This document shows, piece by piece, positions 1-5,269 of a stretch of 9,106 nt of DNA (positions are counted from its first letter, which is position 1; every line of letters starts with the position of its first letter). The translations under genes were made by a program, and so were the position numbers. The notes under the pieces were generated by a model, which saw only the letters and a list, made by a program, of their open reading frames with translations, was not told the DNA's origin and made no database searches. This stretch comes from Bacillota bacterium (GTDB lineage: Bacteria > Bacillota > Bacilli > Bacillales > Bacillaceae_J): positions 1 through 9,106 of the forward strand of contig JAEWMK010000029.1 in the NCBI GenBank assembly GCA_023457235.1. The letters run 5' to 3'.

Positions 1-29
1 AACCTGAATCATGTAAAAAAGCAAGAGTC

Positions 30-142
30 CGGTCACTAAAAAGCGGTTTAGAGCCCGAACCGAGCAGAAAAGCAGCCTCCCGGTCGCTAAATCGTAGTTT
101 AGAGCCCGGACCGAGCAAAAAGGCGGGGCCTCGGTCACTAAA
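30..142. repeat. 51-nt tandem repeat, two full copies plus start of a third
   Basis: The motif CGGTCRCTAAA begins at 30, 81 and 132, an exact 51-nt period. Copies 1 (30-80) and 2 (81-131) match at about 38 of 51 positions and share the cores TTTAGAGCCCG and CCGAGCA. Copy 3 keeps only its first 11 bases (132-142) before diverging. Copy 2 can fold: CGGTC (81-85) pairs with GACCG (109-113), and CTAAA (87-91) pairs with TTTAG (98-102). The block is visibly richer in G and C than the leader after 181. It could be an interspersed repeat family, or the tail of a repetitive reading frame, since 51 is divisible by 3 and one frame stays open to the TAA at 177-179. I cannot name a family. Confidence 0.75.
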
Positions 143-276
143 GGCCTGTAATCTGCTCAAAACTCGCGTCAGTTACTAAAAGTATATGAGCCTTCCTGGC
201 CTCCTGTGTTTTCTGCAACAGAGTTTCATATAATGAAACAAAATGTTACATCAAAATAATAATGAAAAGAACTGTG

Positions 277-306
277 TTCACATTTTTTTCATAAAACAAA
301 AATAAT
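277..306 (+). promoter_or_regulatory. Possible distal SigA-type promoter (P2)
   Basis: TTCACA (277-282, 5/6 match to TTGACA) is followed after 18 nt by AATAAT (301-306, 5/6 match to TATAAT). Initiation would fall near 312-314, inside the left arm of the TATGTGAT/ATCACATA inverted repeat. In AT-rich DNA such matches arise by chance, so this is clearly weaker than the 404-432 promoter. Confidence 0.25.
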
Positions 307-338
307 TATGTGATAAAATGCACAGACTTAATCACATA
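307..338. promoter_or_regulatory. Operator-like 8-bp inverted repeat
   Basis: TATGTGAT (307-314) and ATCACATA (331-338) are perfect inverted copies separated by 16 nt. The core half-sites TGTGA and TCACA resemble those of Crp/Fnr-family and Rex-like regulators. The spacing is far longer than the usual 6 nt (Crp/Fnr) or about 4 nt (Rex), so no regulator is assigned. It lies roughly 70-95 nt upstream of the main promoter's -35 element and directly after the possible P2 -10 element. Confidence 0.35.
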
Positions 339-403
339 GTAGGGAAAATGTCAATATTTCCAAGGATAAGTTCATGTTTTTTTACGATATTTTTGACGTT
401 TGG

Positions 404-432
404 TCGACACAATTTTAGCTATTTGCTATAAT
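404..432 (+). promoter_or_regulatory. Main SigA-type promoter of the nuo operon
   Basis: TCGACA (404-409, 5/6 match to TTGACA) is followed by a 17-nt spacer and a perfect TATAAT (427-432). TG at 424-425 with one base before the hexamer gives an extended -10. Initiation is expected near 438-440, leaving a leader of about 40 nt before nuoA. An imperfect inverted repeat, TCGGT (437-441) and ACCGA (460-464), sits across the predicted start site and leader. It could be an operator or a small RNA hairpin, but that is weak. Confidence 0.8.
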
Positions 433-467
433 AGGGTCGGTGTGAGTATTTAAGAATAAACCGATTT

Positions 468-474
468 GGGGGGG
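468..474 (+). promoter_or_regulatory. nuoA ribosome binding site formed by a run of seven G
   Basis: A G7 run ends 5 nt before the nuoA ATG at 480 and is the only purine-rich Shine-Dalgarno candidate there. It lacks the usual AGGAGG order. Another ATG at 475-477 is in a different frame, so it does not compete as the nuoA start. Confidence 0.6.
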
Positions 475-479
475 ATGGT

Positions 480-854
480 ATGGACAGTTTACTTCTGTAC
501 CAAAACAATTATTTGATTGTAGTTGTCTTTCTATTGTTAGGTATTATACTACCTGTCGGAGCATTGACATTCGGTAGGTTCCTAAGACCGTATAATCCTA
601 CGGAAGCAAAGCGGACGACCTACGAAAGTGGTCTCGAACCTTTCCATGAAGCTAGGGTTCAGTTTAATGTACGTTATTATATTTTTGCTTTAATGTTTCT
701 TATTTTTGATGTGGAGACGATCTTCTTATATCCATGGGCAGTTGCCTATGATAAGTTGGGCATCTTCGCATTAATTGAGATGTTAATCTTCGTTGTTATG
801 CTTATTATCGGCCTAATTTACGCTTGGAAAAAGAAGGTGTTAAAGTGGATTTAA
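480..854 (+). CDS. nuoA: NADH-quinone oxidoreductase subunit A (NuoA)
   Basis: Small membrane subunit of complex I that sits next to NuoH and NuoJ and helps form the quinone-chamber/proton-channel junction. The product is 124 residues, close to the family's usual ~120. Three hydrophobic segments are visible at about 11-35, 66-84 and 93-115. Family hallmarks are TYESGLEP (47-54), in the cytoplasmic loop, and RYYIFALMFLIFDVE (65-79) followed by FLYPWA. This segment includes the conserved acidic residues D77 and E79. It is the first gene of the operon, 47 nt after a strong promoter. Its 3' end overlaps the chosen nuoB start by 10 nt. Identity is certain; the start follows from the G-rich Shine-Dalgarno and the normal length. 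Confidence 0.97.
   Translation: MDSLLLYQNNYLIVVVFLLLGIILPVGALTFGRFLRPYNPTEAKRTTYESGLEPFHEARVQFNVRYYIFALMFLIFDVETIFLYPWAVAYDKLGIFALIEMLIFVVMLIIGLIYAWKKKVLKWI
834..839 (+). promoter_or_regulatory. nuoB ribosome binding site, decides the GTG start
   Basis: AAGGTG (834-839), preceded by AAG, lies 5 nt before GTG at 845. It is inside nuoA and downstream of the alternative in-frame TTG at 824, which has no Shine-Dalgarno of its own. This favours GTG 845 as the nuoB start. Confidence 0.65.
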
Positions 855-1366
855 ATTTAAATTTAGCGGATATTACACCGGAAGAACAAGAAGAGTTCAA
901 ACGCAATGTGTTTTTGACTACAGTAGAAGAAATTAAAGCATGGGCTCGCAGAGGTTCAATATGGCCAATGACCTTCGGGCTCGCTTGTTGTGCAATCGAA
1001 ATGATGGCAGCAGGTGGAGCGCACTTTGATATCTCTCGAATTGGTAAAGAGGTTTTCCGTGCTTCCCCACGTCATGCAGACTGTATGATTGTGGCTGGTA
1101 CTGTTACGAAAAAAATGGCACCAATCTTGCGTCGCCTATACGACCAAATGCCTGAACCTAAATGGGTCATTGCAATGGGTGTTTGTGCAACTGCGGGTGG
1201 ACCGTATGTGAAATCTTACGCAGTCGTAAAAGGTGTAGACCAAATTGTACCGGTTGATGTTTATATTCCTGGTTGCCCTCCAAATCCAGCAGCATTACTA
1301 TATGGCTTGCTCAAATTGGAGGAAAAAATCCGCCTAGAGGCTAAGACTGGAAAGCGGGTGATGTAA
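845..1366 (+). CDS. nuoB: NADH-quinone oxidoreductase subunit B (NuoB), cluster N2 protein
   Basis: Peripheral-arm subunit that holds the terminal [4Fe-4S] cluster N2, which passes electrons to quinone at the NuoB-NuoD interface. From GTG 845 the product is 173 residues, the usual length; the upstream TTG at 824 would add seven residues without a ribosome binding site. The four N2 ligands are C48 and C49 (in LACCAIEMM), C114 (in GVCATAGGPY) and C144 (in PGCPPNPAAL). The segments WPMTFGLACC, GTVTKKMAPILRRLYDQMP and VDVYIPGCPPNP are classic family sequence. The start overlaps the last 10 nt of nuoA, suggesting translational coupling, and the stop is 3 nt before nuoC. An extra Cys at 80 is not a known ligand. 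Confidence 0.96.
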   Translation: MDLNLNLADITPEEQEEFKRNVFLTTVEEIKAWARRGSIWPMTFGLACCAIEMMAAGGAHFDISRIGKEVFRASPRHADCMIVAGTVTKKMAPILRRLYDQMPEPKWVIAMGVCATAGGPYVKSYAVVKGVDQIVPVDVYIPGCPPNPAALLYGLLKLEEKIRLEAKTGKRVM

Positions 1367-1369
1367 TCC

Positions 1370-2668
1370 ATGAGTGAAAAGGATTTAGAACAGTTAAAGA
1401 AAGAGGCTGTTGAAAAGGCAAAGGCTGCTGCTGCTCGCAAAATGGCTGAAAAGCAGGCTGCTGGTGCGGGGAATGCCGAAGCTGCTCCGAAAGCGGAAGA
1501 ACCTAAGGCTGAAGCTCCAAAGGCAGAGGAACCGAAAGCTGAGCAACCGCTAGAAGCGGCTTCTGAAGCACCTACAGCTGAAACAGCTGGCGCAACTGCG
1601 GATGCCAAAGCAAAGGCTGCCGCTGCAGCCAAGGCGAAAGCTGCTGCTGCCGCAAAGGCAAAAGCCGCAGCGTTAGCGAAACAACAAGGTGACGCTAATG
1701 CAGAGGCGAAACCAGATACGAATGAAGGTATCGAAACAACCGTAGGTGGAGCTGTCATAGACACTAGTCCAAATGTTAAAGTACCGGGCACTAATGCCGA
1801 AACTGATGCAGGAGCCGATGCAAAAGCGAAGGCCGCCGCTGCGGCGAAGGCGAAAGCTGCTGCAGCCGCCAAAGCAAAGGCTGCCGCTGCTGCAAAAGCT
1901 AAATCAGCAGCATCAGAAGCAGCATTCCAAGCAGAAGGAGCAACTGCGTTACCAGAAGGTACAGATGATAAGGCGAAGGCGATTGCCGCTGCGAAAGCGA
2001 AAGCCGCTGCAGCCGCTGCTGCAAAGGCAAAAGCTGCGAAGGCAGGCGGAGGAGCCGCAGCCGGTGACGATGAAAAGGCTAAAGCAATCGCTGCTGCGAA
2101 AGCGAAGGCCGCTGCTGTGGCTGCTGCAAAAGCAAAAGCCGGCGGTGCCGCTGAAGCTGTAGGTGCAGATACACCACCAGAAGCTCCATCACCAAACCAA
2201 CCATATTTAGATAAATATATTAAGGTGATCAAAGACCATCTAGGAGAAGACGTATTAGAAGATGCTTACATAAACAAGCTATCTCAAGATGTACCTACAT
2301 TGGTTGCAAAGGCAGACACATATTACAAGATCGCCGAATTCCTTAAATACAATGAACAGCTTGGATTCGATTATTTATCAGAGCACCACGGCTCAGACTT
2401 CGTGAAACATATGGAAGTGTACAACCATCTTTACTCTTATAAAAATCGCCAATCTGTTGCTTTAAAAGTAAAAATTGATCGCGACAATCCAGAGATCGAT
2501 TCCTTAGTGCCGCTATGGCCTGGCGCCGATTGGCCGGAAAGAGAATCCTATGATCTACTCGGAATCAAATACAAGAATCATCCTAATTTAGTTAGAATCA
2601 TGCTCTCTGACGATTGGGTAGGACACCCACTTCGTAAAGACTACGAGCAGTATGATGTGGAGGTGTAG
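1370..2668 (+). CDS. nuoC: NADH-quinone oxidoreductase subunit C (NuoC) with long Ala/Lys-rich N-terminal extension
   Basis: Q-module subunit (30-kDa family) that packs against NuoD and NuoI. The recognisable domain is only residues ~275-432, with the signature ERESYDLLG at 390-398 and HPLRKDY at 419-425. Residues 1-274 are an extension absent from most NuoC proteins. It has a charged helix-like start (1-30), a Glu/Pro/Lys-Ala stretch (38-60) and four Ala/Lys blocks (79-104, 151-181, 201-225, 236-258) of unit AKAKAAAA, joined by acidic or mixed linkers. It has no cysteines, no signal peptide and no membrane segment. Start: GGTGAT (1357-1362) lies 7 nt before ATG 1370, and the frame is open and uninterrupted into the domain. 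The extension is probably helical or flexible and highly charged. Its role is unknown; donor docking or assembly are guesses. nuoD begins 4 nt after the stop. Confidence 0.93.
   Translation: MSEKDLEQLKKEAVEKAKAAAARKMAEKQAAGAGNAEAAPKAEEPKAEAPKAEEPKAEQPLEAASEAPTAETAGATADAKAKAAAAAKAKAAAAAKAKAAALAKQQGDANAEAKPDTNEGIETTVGGAVIDTSPNVKVPGTNAETDAGADAKAKAAAAAKAKAAAAAKAKAAAAAKAKSAASEAAFQAEGATALPEGTDDKAKAIAAAKAKAAAAAAAKAKAAKAGGGAAAGDDEKAKAIAAAKAKAAAVAAAKAKAGGAAEAVGADTPPEAPSPNQPYLDKYIKVIKDHLGEDVLEDAYINKLSQDVPTLVAKADTYYKIAEFLKYNEQLGFDYLSEHHGSDFVKHMEVYNHLYSYKNRQSVALKVKIDRDNPEIDSLVPLWPGADWPERESYDLLGIKYKNHPNLVRIMLSDDWVGHPLRKDYEQYDVEV
1604..2143 (+). repeat. Coding repeat region in nuoC, four Ala/Lys blocks
   Basis: Blocks at 1604-1681, 1820-1912, 1970-2044 and 2075-2143 encode AKAKAAAA units (24-nt period in the first two) or the related KAKAIAAAKAKAAA form (last two). 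Codons are highly mixed: Ala uses GCA, GCT, GCC and GCG, and Lys uses AAA and AAG, in changing order between units. The DNA is therefore much less repetitive than the peptide. The GC-rich alanine codons make this stretch stand out from the AT-rich operon and create a long spurious frame on the opposite strand. Confidence 0.9.
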
Positions 2669-2671
2669 CAA

Positions 2672-3775
2672 ATGGCTTACAAAACAGAAGAATTGCTACT
2701 CAACGTTGGTCCTCAGCATCCAAGTACACACGGGGTATTCCGGGTAGTTCTTAAGCTTGATGGTGAAATCATTAAAGAAGCTACACCTGTTATCGGTTAT
2801 TTACATCGTGGAACGGAAAAGCTGGCTGAAGACTTGCAATATACACAAATCATTCCGTACACTGACCGCATGGATTACCTGTCAGCGATGACAAACAACT
2901 ATACAGTTGTTCATACGGTAGAAACGATGATGGGTTTAGAAATCCCTGAGAGAGCGGAGTATCTTCGTGTCCTTGCAATGGAGCTTGGACGAGTTGCCAG
3001 TCACTTGATTGCATTTGGAACATTCCTTATGGACTTGGGGGCAACAAGCCCATTTATGTATGCAGTACGTGAACGTGAAATGATTTTGAACCTATTAAAT
3101 GATCTATGTGGTGCCCGCATTACCTTCAACTATATGCGTGTTGGCGGTGTGAAATGGGATGCTCCAGAGGGCTGGATCGAAAAGGTAAAAGAATTCGTTC
3201 CATACATGCGTGAAAAGGCGAAAGGCTACCATAATCTTGTAACAGGAAATGAAATTTTCCGATCACGGGTAAAAGGGATTGGAGCGTTTACGAAGGAAGA
3301 AGCGATTGCTTATTCTTTAAGTGGTACAAACCTTCGAGCTACAGGCTTAAAATGGGACCTTCGTAAAGATGAACCATACTCAATCTATGATCGTTTTGAC
3401 TTTGATGTCCCTGTTGGGGAAAATGGCGATGCTTTTGATCGCTATATGTGCCGCATGCGTGAAGTTGAAGAGTGTTTAAAAATTATCGAACAGGCATGTG
3501 AACAGTTCCCAAGTGAAGGACCAGTCATGGCTAAAGTTCCGAAAATCATTAAAGCTCCTGTAGGTGAAGCATTTACACGCATCGAAGGAGCACGTGGTGA
3601 AATCGGCTGTTATATCTATAGTGACGGTAAAAAAGAGCCATATCGATTAAAATTCAGACGTCCAAGTTTTTACAATCTTCAAATCTTCAAAAAACTTGTA
3701 GAAGGTCAGAGCGTTTCAGATATGATCGCTATTTTGGCTAGCTTTGATATCGTGTTAGGGGAGGTTGACGGATAA
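2672..3775 (+). CDS. nuoD: NADH-quinone oxidoreductase subunit D (NuoD), 49-kDa quinone-site subunit
   Basis: Forms most of the quinone-reduction pocket with NuoB and is related to [NiFe]-hydrogenase large subunits. The product is 367 residues. The quinone-site loop GPQHPSTHG is at 13-21, with H20 matching the quinone-contacting histidine, and DRMDY places the matching tyrosine at Y69. Other family blocks are ELGRVASHL (104-112), FDVPVGENGD (244-253) and ARGEIGCYI (307-315). Between GPV (283-285) and ARGE (307-310) it is about 25 residues shorter than the Thermus-type protein as I recall it, resembling the Fpo-type subunit. It ends GEVDG rather than the usual GxVDR. GGAGGTG (2659-2665) precedes the ATG by 6 nt. 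The stop overlaps the nuoH ATG by one base, so nuoE, nuoF and nuoG are not between them. Confidence 0.97.
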   Translation: MAYKTEELLLNVGPQHPSTHGVFRVVLKLDGEIIKEATPVIGYLHRGTEKLAEDLQYTQIIPYTDRMDYLSAMTNNYTVVHTVETMMGLEIPERAEYLRVLAMELGRVASHLIAFGTFLMDLGATSPFMYAVREREMILNLLNDLCGARITFNYMRVGGVKWDAPEGWIEKVKEFVPYMREKAKGYHNLVTGNEIFRSRVKGIGAFTKEEAIAYSLSGTNLRATGLKWDLRKDEPYSIYDRFDFDVPVGENGDAFDRYMCRMREVEECLKIIEQACEQFPSEGPVMAKVPKIIKAPVGEAFTRIEGARGEIGCYIYSDGKKEPYRLKFRRPSFYNLQIFKKLVEGQSVSDMIAILASFDIVLGEVDG

Positions 3776-4779
3776 TGATTCAATCACTATTACATTCACC
3801 TCCAGGACTCTTGAATTTTGGGATTTACTTTCTGTTAGCGGCAGTACTACTATTTACAGTAATCTTGGCATTCGTTGCCTATGCGATTTTAGCAGAAAGA
3901 AAAGTGCTTGCATTCATGCAATCACGTATAGGTCCAAACAAATTAGGGGGCCGCTGGGGTTTATTACAAACAGTAGCTGACGTTCTCAAACTATTGCTTA
4001 AGGAAGACATTATTCCGAAAGCTGTAGATAAACCATTATTCCTACTGGCACCCGTAATTGCATTCGTACCATCATTCATGGTCATTGCAACAATTCCGTT
4101 CACTGATAAGTATCAGTTTGCGGACTTAGGAGTCGGCATACTTTACTATATTGCTTTATCAGGTATGTCTATCGTTGGTACGATGATGGCGGCTTGGTCA
4201 TCAAACAACAAATATTCATTATTAGGCGGGGTGCGTGGGGCCGCGCAAATGGTTTCCTATGAAATCCCACTCGTTATGTCTGTTTTAGGTGTTGTTTTAT
4301 TTACAGGCAGTATGAACTTAAATGATATCGTTCATGCTCAACAAAATATTGCTTATATCTTTTTACAACCAATCGGATTTGCTGTATTCTTCATTGCTGC
4401 GAATGCTGAATTAGCACGTATTCCATTTGACTTACCGGAAACAGAGTCAGAGCTAGTTGCAGGTTACCATACTGAATATTCAGGCTTCCGTATGGCCTTC
4501 TTTATGCTTTCAGAGTATGTGTACTTGTTCGCGATGTCAGCGTTAATCACTGTATTATTCTTGGGTGGATGGAATCCAATCCCTGGATTAGGCTTTATTC
4601 CAGGTGCTGTGTGGTTTGCCCTTAAGTTCAGCTTAATCGTTTATATTTTCATTTGGTTCCGTGCAACATTCCCACGTTTCAAAGCTGATACATTAATGGA
4701 GTTTGCTTGGAAGGTACTATTACCAATCGCATTAGCGAACCTATTTTTATCCGCATTACTAAAGGAATTATTTTTTTAA
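3775..4779 (+). CDS. nuoH: NADH-quinone oxidoreductase subunit H (NuoH)
   Basis: Membrane subunit (ND1 family) that anchors the peripheral arm and forms the membrane side of the quinone channel. The 334-residue product has about eight hydrophobic segments. Signatures are AERKVLAFMQSRIGPN (40-55), GLLQTVADVLKLLLKED (62-78), VRGAAQMVSYEIP (153-165) and IPFDLPETESELVAGYH (216-232) followed by TEYSG. These cover both classic ND1 motifs, including the acidic loop residues E222, E224 and E226 involved in coupling. AGGGGAGGT (3757-3765) lies 9 nt before the ATG, which shares its A with the nuoD stop (TAATG). The frame ends ELFF-stop, leaving a 70-nt gap to nuoI, the longest in the operon. Confidence 0.97.
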   Translation: MIQSLLHSPPGLLNFGIYFLLAAVLLFTVILAFVAYAILAERKVLAFMQSRIGPNKLGGRWGLLQTVADVLKLLLKEDIIPKAVDKPLFLLAPVIAFVPSFMVIATIPFTDKYQFADLGVGILYYIALSGMSIVGTMMAAWSSNNKYSLLGGVRGAAQMVSYEIPLVMSVLGVVLFTGSMNLNDIVHAQQNIAYIFLQPIGFAVFFIAANAELARIPFDLPETESELVAGYHTEYSGFRMAFFMLSEYVYLFAMSALITVLFLGGWNPIPGLGFIPGAVWFALKFSLIVYIFIWFRATFPRFKADTLMEFAWKVLLPIALANLFLSALLKELFF

Positions 4780-4849
4780 AATAAATATAATGTCTTGACC
4801 ATTTTTTTGCAAAAATTTAATCCAACCACGAAGAAAAAGGGGTGGAAGC
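4780..4849 (+). promoter_or_regulatory. nuoH-nuoI gap with 12-bp palindrome and weak promoter-like hexamers
   Basis: This 70-nt AT-rich gap contains TATAAT (4786-4791) without a -35 partner. It also holds TTGACC (4795-4800) followed after 15 nt by TTTAAT (4816-4821), a short spacer for SigA. Between those hexamers lies the perfect palindrome TTTTTGCAAAAA (4804-4815). The nuoI ribosome binding site AAGGGGTGG (4837-4845) closes the gap. The stretch may hold a weak internal promoter or an RNA processing site, or be plain spacer. There is no terminator-like stem. Confidence 0.25.
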
Positions 4850-5269
4850 ATGAAGGGCGTATTTAAAGGCTTGGGTTATACCCTTAAGGAATTAACAAAA
4901 AAGCCGGTCACATATGATTACCCAAATGAACCATTGGCCTTGCCGGATCGTTTTCGCGGTATACAAAAATTTTACCCTGAAAAATGTATCGTTTGTAATC
5001 AATGTGCGGCCATTTGTCCTACAGATTGTATAAAACTTACCGGTAAAAAACATCCGGATCCAAGTAAAAAGGGGAAAATCATTGACACCTATACAATCAA
5101 CTTTGAGATTTGTATTTTGTGTGATTTATGTACTGAGGTTTGTCCGACAGAGGCAATCATTATGACGAATAACTTTGAACTGGCTGAGTACAGCCGTGAC
5201 GAGTTATATAAAGACTTAAATTATTTAGATGAAAATGATGAGAACATAAGAGAGGTGAACAAACCATGA
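4850..5269 (+). CDS. nuoI: NADH-quinone oxidoreductase subunit I (NuoI), 2x[4Fe-4S] ferredoxin-like
   Basis: Peripheral-arm subunit carrying clusters N6a and N6b, which feed electrons to N2 in NuoB. The 139-residue protein has two ferredoxin motifs: C46-x2-C49-x2-C52-x3-C56P and C88-x2-C91-x2-C94-x3-C98P. The upstream RFRGIQ element (34-39) is typical of NuoI and binds near the membrane surface. The spacer between motifs includes a KKHPDPSKKGK loop. The C-terminal tail is acidic (LDENDENIREVN). With nuoE, nuoF and nuoG absent here, this is the outermost iron-sulfur subunit encoded in the visible operon, so it is the likely electron entry point for an external donor. ATGA overlap with nuoJ. 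Confidence 0.97.
   Translation: MKGVFKGLGYTLKELTKKPVTYDYPNEPLALPDRFRGIQKFYPEKCIVCNQCAAICPTDCIKLTGKKHPDPSKKGKIIDTYTINFEICILCDLCTEVCPTEAIIMTNNFELAEYSRDELYKDLNYLDENDENIREVNKP

Larger units (their letters stand above)
181..403. other. AT-rich leader with inverted repeats, no gene
   Basis: No convincing reading frame is present. The stretch is AT-rich and holds three visible inverted repeats. TTTCAT (224-229) faces ATGAAA (233-238). ATGAAAA (262-268) faces TTTTCAT (286-292). TATGTGAT (307-314) faces ATCACATA (331-338). There is no GC-rich stem followed by a T run that would make a clear terminator for an upstream gene. It is best read as the regulatory leader of the nuo operon. Confidence 0.5.

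Noticed and set aside
30..142. CRISPR array
   Set aside because: Successive copies are contiguous and only about 75% identical, with no unique spacers between constant repeats.
262..292. Stem ATGAAAA/TTTTCAT with a T7 run as an intrinsic terminator
   Set aside because: The stem is AT-only, the T run is inside rather than after it, and the inner GAAC/GTTC stem has only four pairs.
393..398. TTGACG as the -35 of the main promoter
   Set aside because: It is 28 nt from TATAAT, too far. TCGACA at 404-409 has the ideal 17-nt spacing.
824..844. TTG 824 as the nuoB start
   Set aside because: There is no ribosome binding site upstream, and GTG 845 has AAGGTG at a good distance and gives the normal family length.
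1773..2162. 129-residue + strand frame inside nuoC
   Set aside because: It is a shifted reading of the same repeats, rich in Arg/Lys/Leu/Gln without any family features, and fully inside a certain gene.
1261..2232. 323-residue open frame on the - strand
   Set aside because: It is the antisense of the Ala/Lys repeat region of nuoC. Alternating GC-rich Ala codons leave few stops on the other strand. The product is an Ala/Phe low-complexity string, with its C-terminus lying over conserved nuoB codons.
3765..3980. Small + strand frame across the nuoD-nuoH junction
   Set aside because: It is out of frame with both certain genes and shows no family features. The same applies to the short frames at 6832-7035 and 8078-8275.
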